From CAYJUM01 sp964478915 (GTDB taxonomy: Bacteria > Nitrospirota > Nitrospiria > Nitrospirales > Nitrospiraceae): DNA of 35,083 bases. The notes under the pieces are model-generated. The model searched no databases, had not been told where the DNA came from, and was given only the letters and a program-made list of their open reading frames with translations. The DNA lies in assembly GCA_964478915.1 (NCBI GenBank), contig CAYZKG010000011.1, positions 1-35,083 on the forward strand, read 5' to 3'. This document shows, one piece after another, positions 13,051 to 22,200 of the stretch. The translations under genes and the position numbers were made by a program. Within the stretch, counting starts at the first letter, position 1. Each line of letters starts with the position of its first letter.

Positions 13051-15705
13051 ATGACCAAGAGCGCGAACGAGCTTCGGCAATCATTCATTCGATATTTCAG
13101 CGAGCGCGGCCATACCACTGTGCCGAGCGCTTCCCTCATCCCCCAGGCGGATCCGACTATCCTGTTCACGAACGCAGGCATGAACCAGTTCAAAGAGGTG
13201 TTTCTGGGGCAGGAGGCCCGTCCGTACAAGCGGGCCGTCACGGTGCAAAAATGCATGCGGGCGGGGGGGAAGCACAACGATCTGGAGAATGTCGGCTACA
13301 CCGGCCGGCATCACACGTTTTTCGAGATGCTGGGCAACTTCTCGTTCGGGGATTATTTCAAGGAGGATGCCATCCGCTTCGGCTGGGACTTTCTCACCGA
13401 CGTGGTCGGGCTGCCCAAGGACAAGCTCTGGGTGACCGTGTTTCGGGAAGATGATGAGGCGTACGATCTCTGGGCGAGGGCGGTCGGGGTGCCGCCGGCC
13501 CGAATTCTACGGATGGGTGAAAAGGACAACTTCTGGCAGATGGGGGATACCGGGCCGTGTGGGCCCTGCTCGGAGATTGTGATCGACCAAGGAGAGGCGC
13601 TGAGCTGCGGCAAGCCGACGTGCGCGGTCGGCTGCGACTGCGACCGCTATCTGGAAGTCTGGAATCTGGTGTTCATGCAGTATGACCGGGATGCCAGCGG
13701 CATCCTGCAGCCGCTTCCGAAGCCCAGCATCGACACCGGCATGGGCTTGGAGCGCTTGGCCGCGGTGGCCCAGGGCGTCACCAGCAACTACGACAGCGAT
13801 CTGTTCCGGCCGATCCTGGTCGCCATCGGGAAGCGGACCGGCCATCGGTACGGCGACTCTGCGGCTCACGACCGCTCGCTGAGAGTCATTGCCGACCATC
13901 TCCGTGCCACGGCGTTCTTGATCGCCGACGGGGTGCTGCCGTCCAACGAGGGGCGCGGCTACGTGTTGCGGCGCATCATGCGGCGCGCAGCCCGGCACGG
14001 ACGCCTGCTTGGATTGAGCGAACCCTTTCTGTTTGAACTCACCGGCGGCGTGGTCCAGCAGATGGGCGACGCCTATCCAGAATTGCGGGCTGCAGCGGCC
14101 ACCATTGCCGAGGTCACTCAAGGTGAGGAAGAGCGGTTCATTGCCACCCTCGATCAGGGCCTGCCGATTCTGAACGACATGATCGCCAAGGTCAGGGCGT
14201 CGGGCCGTGACACCCTTCCCGGCGAGGACGCTTTCAAGCTGTACGACACCTACGGCTTTCCGCTTGACCTGATCGCCGAAGCCTGCCGCGAGCAGCAGAT
14301 CAGATTGGATGAGGAAGCGTTCAGCCGCGCGCTCGAGGAGCAGCGGGAACGCGCCAGGAAGAGTACTGAATTTACGGCGGCGGCGGTCAAGCCGGTGTTG
14401 GTGGACTTGACCAACCGCATCGGCCCCACGCGGTTCGTCGGGTACGACAGGCTCGACGCCGAATGTGTCGTCCGGGCGATGCTGAAGGATGAGCGGCTGG
14501 TGAAGGAAGCGGTGGAAGGAGACGAGGTGGAGTTCGCGTTGGACGTGACGCCGTTCTATCCGGAGGGGGGAGGGCAGGTCGGCGATCAAGGGGTGCTCAC
14601 CGGTCCCGAAGGGCGCGTGGAGGTGCGGGACACGACGCGACCGGCGCCCGACTTGGTGCTTCACCGGGGGGTCGTCCGGGTGGGACGCGTCCGCGAAGGC
14701 GATCGGTTGGAAGCCATGGTGCATCAGACGCTGCGGCAGGAAGCCGCTCGCAACCATACCGCTACCCATCTGCTTCATGCAGCGCTCCGGGAGGTGCTCG
14801 GCCCTCACGTGAAGCAGTATGGGTCCCTGGTGGCTCCCAACCGGCTGCGGTTCGACTTCGCGCATTTCAGGCCACTCGCGTCGCGAGACGCGGATGATGT
14901 CGAAGCGCTGGTCAACGAGCGGGTGAGGCGGAATGATACGGTGCAGACGCAGGTCATGGGGATCCAGGAGGCGGTTGCCCAGGGTGCGCTGGCGTTCTTC
15001 GGGGATAAATACGGGAAGCAGGTGCGGGTCGTCAGCATCAACACCTTCAGCAAGGAGCTGTGCGGCGGCACCCATTGTCGGCATACGGGCGAGATCGGCC
15101 TGTTCCGCGTGGTCTCGGAGACCGGTGTGGCCGCCGGAGTCCGGCGCATCGAGGCCTTGAGCGGCACCGGAGCGATGGCGGAGTTGAAGCGCCTGGAGGC
15201 TGAGATCCGGCAACTGTCCGAACTGCTCCAGGTGGGGCCTTCCGAGCTGGTTGGCAAGGCCCGCAAGCTCGTCGCGCAATTGAAGGAAAAGGAACGCGAG
15301 CTGGAGCAGCTGAAGCTCCGGATGGCCACCGGGGCAAGCGGGGAGGGGCAGGTCCAGGTCCGGACGGTCCAGGGCGTTCGGGTGCACGCCCAGCGGGCGG
15401 ATGGGATGCAAATCGCCGAGCTGCGCGCGTTGGCGGACCGGCTCCGTGATAAACTGGCAAGCGGGGTCATCGCGCTGGGCTCCGTGCACGATGACAAGGT
15501 GGCGCTGTTGGTGGTCGTGACGAAGGATCTCGTAGGGACCCTTCGTGCCGGAGACTTGATCCGAGACATGGCCGCCGAGGTCGGAGGGACCGGAGGAGGA
15601 CGGCCCGACATGGCCCAGGCCGGCGGGAAGAACCCGGAGCGCTTGAACGCGGCTCTGGAGAAGATTTTTGAGCTCGTTGAGAGGATGTTGGTGGAGCGGA
15701 AGTGA
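13051..15705 (+). CDS. alaS: Alanyl-tRNA synthetase
   Basis: An 884-residue full-length class II synthetase that charges tRNA-Ala and edits mischarged Ser and Gly. The catalytic domain shows LRQSFIRYFSERGH, FTNAGMNQFKEVFLG, HHTFFEMLGNFSFGDYFK and RVIADHLRATAFLI. The editing domain shows the zinc ligands HTATHLLH and CGGTHCRHTG. The C-terminal region (C-Ala) ends with GGTGGGRPDMAQAGG, the glycine-rich motif of the DHHA1 domain. The start is ATG 13051, 21 bases after recX. No T-box or other leader structure is visible. Confidence 0.98.
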   Translation: MTKSANELRQSFIRYFSERGHTTVPSASLIPQADPTILFTNAGMNQFKEVFLGQEARPYKRAVTVQKCMRAGGKHNDLENVGYTGRHHTFFEMLGNFSFGDYFKEDAIRFGWDFLTDVVGLPKDKLWVTVFREDDEAYDLWARAVGVPPARILRMGEKDNFWQMGDTGPCGPCSEIVIDQGEALSCGKPTCAVGCDCDRYLEVWNLVFMQYDRDASGILQPLPKPSIDTGMGLERLAAVAQGVTSNYDSDLFRPILVAIGKRTGHRYGDSAAHDRSLRVIADHLRATAFLIADGVLPSNEGRGYVLRRIMRRAARHGRLLGLSEPFLFELTGGVVQQMGDAYPELRAAAATIAEVTQGEEERFIATLDQGLPILNDMIAKVRASGRDTLPGEDAFKLYDTYGFPLDLIAEACREQQIRLDEEAFSRALEEQRERARKSTEFTAAAVKPVLVDLTNRIGPTRFVGYDRLDAECVVRAMLKDERLVKEAVEGDEVEFALDVTPFYPEGGGQVGDQGVLTGPEGRVEVRDTTRPAPDLVLHRGVVRVGRVREGDRLEAMVHQTLRQEAARNHTATHLLHAALREVLGPHVKQYGSLVAPNRLRFDFAHFRPLASRDADDVEALVNERVRRNDTVQTQVMGIQEAVAQGALAFFGDKYGKQVRVVSINTFSKELCGGTHCRHTGEIGLFRVVSETGVAAGVRRIEALSGTGAMAELKRLEAEIRQLSELLQVGPSELVGKARKLVAQLKEKERELEQLKLRMATGASGEGQVQVRTVQGVRVHAQRADGMQIAELRALADRLRDKLASGVIALGSVHDDKVALLVVVTKDLVGTLRAGDLIRDMAAEVGGTGGGRPDMAQAGGKNPERLNAALEKIFELVERMLVERK

Positions 15706-15738
15706 CCCGCTAACTTTGAAGAAGAGGAGGAGGAAGCT

Positions 15739-16068
15739 ATGGGACTCATCAAAAAAGCAGCCTTGGCGGCGCTGGGGCTTGAGGCGAAGCTGCGGGAAGT
15801 GGTCGAGGACCTGGTCCAGAAGGGCGAAGCCAACAACAGCGAAAGCGCCCGCGAGATCAAGAAGATCGTCGAGAAAACGGAGGAGTTCGAGCAAGATGTT
15901 CGACGCAAGGAGAAGCAGATGATGGAAAAGATCTCGCGCAAGCTTAATGTCCCGACGCGCAGTGATCTTGACGGTATCCATAGGAAGCTGGACGATCTGA
16001 CCGCCGTCCTGCGGGCTGAAAAGCGGTCCCCGGGGCCGACCGGGACGCCCGGAGGTGGCGCGAGGTGA
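15739..16068 (+). CDS. Phasin-like coiled-coil protein
   Basis: A 109-residue protein with a hydrophobic/amphipathic start (MGLIKKAALAALGLEAKL) and a long charged helix (VEDLVQKGEANNSE, VEKTEEFEQDVRRKEKQMMEK), followed by a hinge (NVPTRSDLD), a second short helix (HRKLDDLTAVLRAE) and a Gly/Pro tail. This layout is that of the PhaI/PhaF-type phasin family, which coats polyhydroxyalkanoate granules. No PHA synthase gene lies in the window, so a different helical scaffold role is possible. GAGGAGG precedes the ATG, and its TGA overlaps the ruvX GTG by 4 bases. Confidence 0.7.
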   Translation: MGLIKKAALAALGLEAKLREVVEDLVQKGEANNSESAREIKKIVEKTEEFEQDVRRKEKQMMEKISRKLNVPTRSDLDGIHRKLDDLTAVLRAEKRSPGPTGTPGGGAR

Positions 16069-16538
16069 GAGTGAAACGTGTTCTCGCCCTCGATCCCGGC
16101 ACCAAGCGCATCGGCATCGCGCTGAGCGACGAGCTACGCTGGACGGCTCAGCCGCTCGAGACGTATGAGCGCCGGTCGATTGAGGCCGATGTGGCGCACA
16201 TCCAACGGCTGGTCCGGCTTCACGATGTCCTCGAGGTGGTGACCGGGATGCCGCTCCGGCTCCATGGGGAGGCCGGTCCAGAGGCCAAATCGGTCAGAGA
16301 GTTTATCGAACAGCTCGAGAGGGTTTTGGCCGTACCGGTGATCGCATGGGACGAACGATTCACCTCGAAAGCGGCGGAGCAGATGCTGATCCGGGCCAAC
16401 GTCAGCAGGAAGAAACGCAAAGGGGCGGTGGATCGCGTCGCAGCCGCGCTCTTGCTCCAGAGCTACCTCGACAACTTGGCGACGGGGGAGGCCACGGCCG
16501 GCGAGCAACCTGACAGGTGTGAGGCCCGTGACGCGTGA
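16065..16538 (+). CDS. ruvX: Holliday-junction resolvase-like nuclease RuvX (YqgF)
   Basis: A 157-residue RNase H-fold nuclease needed for pre-16S rRNA 5' end processing. The acidic active-site positions are visible in LALDPGTKRIGIALSD, VVTGMPLRLHGEAGPEAKS (family consensus VVGLPLNMDGTEGP), IAWDERFTSKAAEQML and KKRKGAVDRVAAALLLQ. The GTG at 16065 overlaps the previous stop and the gene runs about 20 bases into mltG. The last 15 residues look like a non-conserved tail. The alaS-ruvX-mltG order is common in bacteria. Confidence 0.94.
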   Translation: MRVKRVLALDPGTKRIGIALSDELRWTAQPLETYERRSIEADVAHIQRLVRLHDVLEVVTGMPLRLHGEAGPEAKSVREFIEQLERVLAVPVIAWDERFTSKAAEQMLIRANVSRKKRKGAVDRVAAALLLQSYLDNLATGEATAGEQPDRCEARDA

Positions 16539-17556
16539 AGCGTGGAAAGCCCTGCTGTGGGGATTTGTGATCGCGTGCGCCATGAGTATCGCGGCCTATC
16601 AAGGCGTCCAGTGGCTGATGCAGCCTGCAGCCAGCGAGACCGGCGATGACACGGTTCGAATCGTCGATATTCCGGCCGGGGCCACCTTTCGCCAAGTTGC
16701 CACGCTGCTCAAAAACGAGCATCTCATCACGAACTATTGGTTCTTTCGACTCTTGGGGAAACTCGAGTCCGCGGACCGGCGCATCATCCCTGGCGAATAT
16801 GCCCTTCATCCCGGCATGCGGCCGACCGAGATTCTCTCGGATCTCGTCAATGGTCGCGTGGTCCTTCATCCGGTCACGATCCCGGAAGGCTATACCGTGG
16901 CCCAGATTGCGGAGCTGCTGGGTCAGAAGGACATTGCCGATCAGGGCGAGCTGACGCGGCTGACGCACGATCGGGAATTCATCCGCAGCCTGAGCCTGGA
17001 GGTGGGCAGCCTGGAAGGGTACCTGTTTCCGAACACCTATCGCTTCGCCCGTCGCACCGATCCCAAGGAAGTGCTCAGGACCTTGGTGGCAGGATTACGG
17101 CAGGCTTTAACCCCGGATTTGTACCAGCGGGCCAAAGACCTCAATCTCTCACTGCATCAAGTTCTCACGCTGGCCTCGGTGATCGAGAAGGAGACGGGCG
17201 TGCGGGAAGAGCGGGAGTTGGTCTCCGCGGTCTTTCATAATCGCCTCCGCCGCAAGCTGCCGCTCCAAAGCGATCCGACCGTCATCTATGCCCTTGACGG
17301 GTTTGACGGAAACCTGAGGGCGCGCGACCTCTCGCTCGACAGCCCGTACAACACGTATCGCTTCCCGGGCCTGCCGCCTGGTCCGATCGCGAGCCCCGGC
17401 CTCCAGGCGATTCGGGCCGCCCTCTATCCCGCAGCCACCAATTACCTGTACTTCGTCTCGCGCAACGACGGGAGCCACTATTTCTCCTCCACGTTGGAAG
17501 AGCACAACCGCGCGGTGGACAAGTATCAGCGACGCCCCCCGCGCCGCTCTTCCTGA
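16519..17556 (+). CDS. mltG: Endolytic murein transglycosylase MltG
   Basis: A 345-residue inner-membrane enzyme that cuts nascent glycan strands and so terminates their growth. One membrane helix lies near residues 12-32 (LLWGFVIACAMSIAAYQGV). A LysM-like region follows (IVDIPAGATFRQVATLL). The catalytic Glu lies in LASVIEKETG, and LPLQSDPTVIYAL, SPYNTYRFPGLPPGPIASPG and YLYFVSRNDGSHYFSSTLEEHN are family signatures. Start GTG 16519 lies inside the end of ruvX; a second GTG at 16528 is possible. The last residues (QRRPPRRSS) are a basic tail. Confidence 0.96.
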   Translation: MRPVTREAWKALLWGFVIACAMSIAAYQGVQWLMQPAASETGDDTVRIVDIPAGATFRQVATLLKNEHLITNYWFFRLLGKLESADRRIIPGEYALHPGMRPTEILSDLVNGRVVLHPVTIPEGYTVAQIAELLGQKDIADQGELTRLTHDREFIRSLSLEVGSLEGYLFPNTYRFARRTDPKEVLRTLVAGLRQALTPDLYQRAKDLNLSLHQVLTLASVIEKETGVREERELVSAVFHNRLRRKLPLQSDPTVIYALDGFDGNLRARDLSLDSPYNTYRFPGLPPGPIASPGLQAIRAALYPAATNYLYFVSRNDGSHYFSSTLEEHNRAVDKYQRRPPRRSS

Positions 17557-17666
17557 GCGCCAGCCCAGCGGCCCTGGACAACGGTTCCCCGCCCGGAGAT
17601 GCCCGGACAGAGACGGTTCTGTTATAGTGCTTCTCTAGACCCCTGATTGAAACCCAGGAGGATGCC

Positions 17667-18089
17667 ATGAAACAGGTCGCACTATTGCTTGGGTTAAGCC
17701 TGTTCTTCCTTGTGAACTTACTAGCCTGTGAGTCCAGCCAGACCGGGGGTGGCGAGACGAGAAAAGCGGGGAGCGCTCCGGATGCCGCTCTGTTCGCGCC
17801 TGCCAGTTCAAGCGCGCGGGCGGACAATGACGAGGGGGTGGGACACTACCAACAGGGTCATTGGGACGTGGCTGCAGGGCATTTCAAGAAGGCGGTGAAG
17901 GCCGATCCGAATTCAGCCGTCGCCCATTACAATCTGGGCTTGACCCAAGACAAGATGGGGAAGCATGAGGAGGCGACCGCCTCGTTCAAAAAAGCGCTGG
18001 AGCTCGCACCCACCAACACGGCGATCAAGGATTCGGAGATCCTAAAAAAGCATGTCGGGATGGAGAAGGGTGGGGAAACGCAAGGCTGA
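17667..18089 (+). CDS. TPR-containing lipoprotein
   Basis: A 140-residue lipoprotein. The signal peptide ends in a lipobox (LLAC, Cys21), so the mature protein should be anchored to a membrane by a lipid. About 40 disordered residues follow, then two to three tetratricopeptide repeats (GVGHYQQGHWDVAAGHFKKA, AHYNLGLTQDKMGKHEEATA) for protein-protein contacts. AGGAGG lies 6 bases before the ATG. A TATAGT at 17633-17638 may be its -10 box, but no -35 box is convincing. The 17557-17666 spacer shows nothing else. Confidence 0.85.
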   Translation: MKQVALLLGLSLFFLVNLLACESSQTGGGETRKAGSAPDAALFAPASSSARADNDEGVGHYQQGHWDVAAGHFKKAVKADPNSAVAHYNLGLTQDKMGKHEEATASFKKALELAPTNTAIKDSEILKKHVGMEKGGETQG

Positions 18090-18178
18090 GACGCGCTCCG
18101 TTCGAAAGACACCGAGGTCCCGGGCGAAGTCGCACAGATCAAGAATCTAAAATTCCTTATTTGTAGATGTATTAGAAG

Positions 18179-18661
18179 ATGTCATTCGAGAAAAAGTTGA
18201 AGGAATTTGGGATTGAGCTGCCGGCTCCGCCCAAGCCGGTGGCCACCTACATCCCGGCGGTGCAGGCCGGGGATCTGCTCTTTCTGAGCGGGGTCGTGCC
18301 GATGAGGGACGGGAGAGTGGTCCAGGAAGGCAAACTCGGCAAAGAGCTCACCGTCGAACAGGGGTATGAAGCGGCGCGGGTCGCGCTGCTGAATGCCTTG
18401 GCCATCGTACGCAGTGAGTTGGGTTCGCTTGATCGGGTGAAGAGAGTGGTCAGGCTGGTAGGCCACGTGGCCTCGGCTGAGGGATTCAGCCAGCAACCGG
18501 CCGTGATCAACGGCGCATCCGATCTCCTGGTCAAACTCTTCGATGAGGCCGGTCACCATGCCCGCGTGGCAGTGGGCGCCGCCGAGCTTCCGCTGCGTGC
18601 GCCGGTGGAACTGGAGCTCATCGTTCAGATAAAGGACGTCCAACGACTTTCGACTGCTTGA
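18179..18661 (+). CDS. RidA/YjgF family protein
   Basis: A 160-residue member of the RidA family, whose best-known members hydrolyse reactive enamines and imines released by PLP enzymes. Visible features are YIPAVQAGDLLFLSGVVPMR, RVVRLVGHVASAEGFSQQP and ARVAVGAAELPLRAPVELEL; the Arg of the last motif is the position of the substrate-binding Arg of RidA. The length and sequence fit the cd02199-type subgroup, whose function is less certain than that of true RidA. An AT-rich stretch lies directly before the ATG but I see no ribosome binding site. The 18090-18178 spacer has no clear terminator. Confidence 0.88.
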   Translation: MSFEKKLKEFGIELPAPPKPVATYIPAVQAGDLLFLSGVVPMRDGRVVQEGKLGKELTVEQGYEAARVALLNALAIVRSELGSLDRVKRVVRLVGHVASAEGFSQQPAVINGASDLLVKLFDEAGHHARVAVGAAELPLRAPVELELIVQIKDVQRLSTA

Positions 18662-18725
18662 TCGCTTGACGATCAAAACTCGCGGTTGTTATGTTGAATC
18701 ACCTTTCTTTCACCTTTTGGAGTCC

Positions 18726-20381
18726 ATGATGAGGTTCCTTGTTTCACTGGCGGTCGCCTTTTTGATTCTCAGTCTGTCCACCCTCGATGCCGCCCAAGTG
18801 GCCCTGCTTCCTGAGGCCGCTCCGCCTGGCGCGACCGTCGCGATCTCCGGTAAGGGATTCGGTTCCTTTAAGTCCACCCAGGCAAACCGAGTCGCGTTCA
18901 ACGGCGTGCAGGCGCTCATTCAGCGCTGGGAGCCCGATCTGATCGAAGTCAAGGTTCCGCTGCGAGCGACCAGCGGACCGGTCGAAGTCTTCAAAGGCTC
19001 AAAGAAGATCACGGCCGGGCGGTTCACGGTGCAGCAGCCGATCATCAAGGAGTTACAGCCCGTCGAGACTGAACCCGGCGCGGCGGTGCAGATCATCGGC
19101 GAGCATTTCGGCAATACCGCCGGCTCCAAGGACCCCAACACGATGTTTTCGGTGAATGACGTACTGGTCAACGGGCTGCCGGCTCGGATTCAGAGATGGC
19201 GAGATGATCGGATCGAACTGGTGGTGCCGGCGAATGCGACCTCCGGAGATGTGGTCGTGCGTCTGGCGTCTTCCGATCCGTTGCCTGATGGATCGTGCTG
19301 TGCTCCGGTCGGATACAGCGTGAGTAACGCTGTGCCGTTGAAAGTGACTCCGACCATTCGCGTCGATCCCGTGAAGGGTCCGGTTGGAACCAAAGTCGTG
19401 CTGTTCGGGCAGGGCTTCGGGAGCACCCGTAAGGCCGATGATGCGGTTTTGTTTAACGATCGGCCGGCGACGATTGCTCAGTGGAGCGATTTGGCGATCG
19501 TGGTCCACGTGCCTCTGGGGGCCACCAGCGGGCCGGTGGTACTCCACCGCGGTACCAGCCGGAAGACGGTTGGCGACTTCGAGGTGACGACCCCCAAGGC
19601 CACCGGGCTCTCCCTGACCGGAGGGCCGATCGGCAGTCTGGTCCGGATTTCCGGCCAGAATTTTGGAAACTATTCCGAGAGCGGGGCCACCCCGTTCGAC
19701 TTCCTCGATTTCGACCCCGGGCAGAATGCCGTGGAATTCGGCGGTGTGCCGGCCGTCATATATCGCTGGCATGATGACATGATCGATGTATGGGTGCCGT
19801 TTAGTGCCAAGAGCGGTCCGGTGGTGGTGAAGCGGGGAGCGACCACTCCCAAGCCTGATGGCTCCTGTTGCGCCGAGCGCGGCATTGCGTCTGTGGAGGC
19901 AGGGACTTTTACTGTGGTGACCCCGGTCGTGGAAAGCTACACACCCACATCGGCCGGCCTGGACGAAATCGTCACGATCAATGGGTCGGGGTTCGGCACC
20001 TTCATCAAGACCGCCGAAGCGACCCAGCCGGGTCTGGACAAGAGCGGGCACGACTTCGAAGCTGTCCGGCTCGGAGAAAACATCTCCCGAAGCGAGGTCC
20101 TGTTCAACGGCGTGGCGGCTCAGGTCGTGTCGTGGAGCGATTCAGAGATCAAGGTCCGGGTTCCGCGGCGCAACGTGTTCGGCATCGGAACGGAGACCGG
20201 GTTCGGTGAGCGTTCCACCGGACCCTTGCTGGTACGGCGTGGCTCCTGGGACGTGCTGCCGGACGGACGCTGCTGCACGCCGAAAAAATGGGTGACCGCC
20301 GAGGCCGGCTCCTTCACCATCCTCCTCAGAGGACTTCCCAACCAAGGGTATTGGACCGATCCCGGCCCGGGCCGGGACTGA
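18726..20381 (+). CDS. Exported IPT/TIG-repeat protein with three PDGxCC motifs
   Basis: A 551-residue exported protein made of about five IPT/TIG (immunoglobulin-like) domains. Each shows the same pattern: a G-x-x-V-x-I-x-G-x-G/N-F-G turn (for example GATVAISGKGFGSF, GSLVRISGQNFGNY, DEIVTINGSGFGTF), then VxFNGV, a W, and VPxxATSGPVxV. The signal peptide is MRFLVSLAVAFLILSLSTLDA. Three copies of PDG(S/R)CC lie in the loops at 19284-19301, 19854-19871 and 20259-20276; adjacent cysteines suggest disulfides or metal binding. ATG 18726 and 18729 are both possible; GGAG at 18719-18722 fits 18729 better. The gene is 3 bases upstream of the beta-propeller gene, so the two exported proteins are probably made together. 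Confidence 0.85.
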   Translation: MMRFLVSLAVAFLILSLSTLDAAQVALLPEAAPPGATVAISGKGFGSFKSTQANRVAFNGVQALIQRWEPDLIEVKVPLRATSGPVEVFKGSKKITAGRFTVQQPIIKELQPVETEPGAAVQIIGEHFGNTAGSKDPNTMFSVNDVLVNGLPARIQRWRDDRIELVVPANATSGDVVVRLASSDPLPDGSCCAPVGYSVSNAVPLKVTPTIRVDPVKGPVGTKVVLFGQGFGSTRKADDAVLFNDRPATIAQWSDLAIVVHVPLGATSGPVVLHRGTSRKTVGDFEVTTPKATGLSLTGGPIGSLVRISGQNFGNYSESGATPFDFLDFDPGQNAVEFGGVPAVIYRWHDDMIDVWVPFSAKSGPVVVKRGATTPKPDGSCCAERGIASVEAGTFTVVTPVVESYTPTSAGLDEIVTINGSGFGTFIKTAEATQPGLDKSGHDFEAVRLGENISRSEVLFNGVAAQVVSWSDSEIKVRVPRRNVFGIGTETGFGERSTGPLLVRRGSWDVLPDGRCCTPKKWVTAEAGSFTILLRGLPNQGYWTDPGPGRD

Positions 20382-20384
20382 CCC

Positions 20385-21389
20385 ATGCGCCTCGCGTTCC
20401 CGTCACCGCCCCTCGGTTTCACGGTCGGCATGTTACTGTGCGTAGCGATGTTGCCGGACCATGCGGTCCGGGCGGCGGACCCGCGGCCCAATGCCGATTC
20501 AGCCGTGACGTCTGCCGTCCAGCGGACCGGCACGCAGGCCACGCTCTTGGACGTTTTTTTCCGCGATGTCCGGAACGGATGGGCTGTCGGGGCCGGTGGA
20601 GCGATTCTCAGAACGGTCGATGGCGGCAAGCGCTGGGCAGCGAGTCCGGGTGGCACCAGGGCGCTTCTGACCGGCGTCTTCTTTGCCGATGTCTGGCACG
20701 GCTGGGTCGTGGGATCCAATGGGACCATTCTGCACTCCAAAGATGGCGGGAAAAGATGGGCGGCCCAGTCCGCTCCGACACAATCCGCCCTGTTCGGGAT
20801 CTATTTCCTCTCCACCGCACTGGGGTGGGTTGTGGGTGAGCGCGGAACCATTCTGCATACGGCTGATGGGGGGCTGCATTGGGACGATCAAACCAGCGGC
20901 ACGAACAACGTGCTCTACGCGGTCCACTTTGCGGACAAGCAGCATGGGTGGGCCGTTGGAGCGCTAGGGACCATCGTCGCGACAGGAGACGGCGGCATCA
21001 CATGGCGCAGCCAGGACAGCAAAAACGCCGCCACCACGCTGTTCGACGTCTTTTTCTTGGACGACCTCAACGGCTGGACCGTCGGGAATGCCGGTGCCAT
21101 GTTGCAGACAGTCGATGGCGGGAAGAATTGGATTGACCGGACCGTGGCGTGCATCCAGCATTGCATCAAGCCGGCGGACCTGATCCAGGTCCGGTTCAGC
21201 GATCGCGGTACCGGGTGGGTGGTCGGGGAGCGGGGGACGATATTACGGACAACGGATGCGGGCTTCACATGGGTCGAGCAGGCCCCCGGGACCAAAGTGT
21301 CGCTGTACGGCTTGACCTTCCCGGACCCTTCGCGTGGCTGGGCGAGCGGTGATCAGGGCACGATTCTGATGATCACCACGCCACGATAG
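20385..21389 (+). CDS. Exported Ycf48-like beta-propeller protein
   Basis: A 334-residue exported protein with a signal peptide of about 30 residues and seven repeats of a GW(A/V)VG - G(T/A)I(L/V) - T-x-D/DGG - W type (for example NGWAVGAGGAILRTVDGGKRW in blocks of about 42 residues). Seven blades suggest a full beta-propeller like Ycf48/HCF136, the photosystem II assembly factor, and BNR-type proteins. In non-photosynthetic bacteria such proteins are cell-surface or periplasmic and of unknown function. An extra insertion with two cysteines (CIQHC) sits between blades 5 and 6. It follows the IPT/TIG gene by 3 bases and ends 12 bases before the convergent rsmE. Confidence 0.85.
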   Translation: MRLAFPSPPLGFTVGMLLCVAMLPDHAVRAADPRPNADSAVTSAVQRTGTQATLLDVFFRDVRNGWAVGAGGAILRTVDGGKRWAASPGGTRALLTGVFFADVWHGWVVGSNGTILHSKDGGKRWAAQSAPTQSALFGIYFLSTALGWVVGERGTILHTADGGLHWDDQTSGTNNVLYAVHFADKQHGWAVGALGTIVATGDGGITWRSQDSKNAATTLFDVFFLDDLNGWTVGNAGAMLQTVDGGKNWIDRTVACIQHCIKPADLIQVRFSDRGTGWVVGERGTILRTTDAGFTWVEQAPGTKVSLYGLTFPDPSRGWASGDQGTILMITTPR

Positions 21390-21401
21390 AGCCATTAGCT
21401 A

Positions 21402-22142
21402 TCAGCCAAGTTCACCGAGACGAGACTGTATGAGAGCCAGCGCCGCCAGCGCCGCGGTCTCAGCCCGAAGAATGCGCTCCCCGAGCGTCACCGGCAGGAA
21501 CTTGGCGGCTGAAGCCTGCCCCACCTCTTCGCTGCTCCAACCTCCTTCGGGTCCAATCGCCATGCGGATCATGGACTGCGGTCCGGACGGCAGCTCGACC
21601 GACCGAAGGCTCTCTCCGAGGCCGCGCTCCCGCAAGATGAGCTTCGCGTCATCGGACGTCTGACTATCAAAGAATGCCGCAGCATCGCAGGGAGGCTGGA
21701 TCACAGGGACATCCCAGCGCTCGGCTTGCTGCGCCGCCTCAAGCGCAATCCGTTGCCAGCGTTCCAGTTGGGAGGCGACACGACCCGGACGTGGCCGGAT
21801 GACGGTCCGCTGGGACAAGAGCGGCACGATGCGGCCCACGCCAAGCTCCGTCGCTTTCTGAATCACCCAGTCCATGCGATCGCTCTTCAGCAACGCCTGC
21901 CCGATGACGATGGTCGGGACGTGCGGCACCGGCGCGATCTCTTCCCTCTGGATCTGGCCGCGCAACTGCTCCCGATCGAGATGCTCGACCTCGATCACGT
22001 ACCGGCGGCGGTGGCGATCCGAGACGGTGATGGTGTCACCGACCTGAACGCGGAGGCTGTCGCGCAGGTGGTCCAGCAGGGGGCCAGTAATGGTGACGAG
22101 ACCGTTGTGAACCTGCTCGTCACCGATGAAGAAGACCGGCAT
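21402..22142 (-). CDS. rsmE: 16S rRNA (uracil1498-N3)-methyltransferase
   Basis: A 246-residue SPOUT methyltransferase that methylates U1498 of 16S rRNA using S-adenosylmethionine. The N-terminal PUA-like domain has HLRDSLRVQVGDTITVSD. The SPOUT domain has QALLKSDRMDWVIQKATELG, IGPEGGWSSEE and LGERILRAETAALAAL, the trefoil-knot signatures. The start is ATG 22142. It lies 58 bases downstream of dnaJ in the same direction, a common gene order, with a heptamer-repeat stretch (22161-22181) in between. Confidence 0.95.
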   Translation of the reverse strand: MPVFFIGDEQVHNGLVTITGPLLDHLRDSLRVQVGDTITVSDRHRRRYVIEVEHLDREQLRGQIQREEIAPVPHVPTIVIGQALLKSDRMDWVIQKATELGVGRIVPLLSQRTVIRPRPGRVASQLERWQRIALEAAQQAERWDVPVIQPPCDAAAFFDSQTSDDAKLILRERGLGESLRSVELPSGPQSMIRMAIGPEGGWSSEEVGQASAAKFLPVTLGERILRAETAALAALALIQSRLGELG

Positions 22143-22160
22143 AGTCGTCAGACGTTAGGC

Positions 22161-22181
22161 GTGAGGAGTGAGGAGTAAGGG
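22161..22181 (+). repeat. Short heptamer repeat between dnaJ and rsmE
   Basis: GTGAGGA occurs twice in tandem (22161-22167, 22168-22174), followed by a degenerate GTAAGGG. The period of 7 is also seen in the repeat between birA and coaX. No gene or promoter function can be assigned. Confidence 0.5.
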
Positions 22182-22200
22182 GCGGGTATGGAGCGGACGA

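Noticed and set aside
16651..16665. GGTTCGAATC-like stretch that could be a tRNA T-loop.
   Set aside because: It lies in mltG coding sequence and no cloverleaf arms or acceptor stem surround it.
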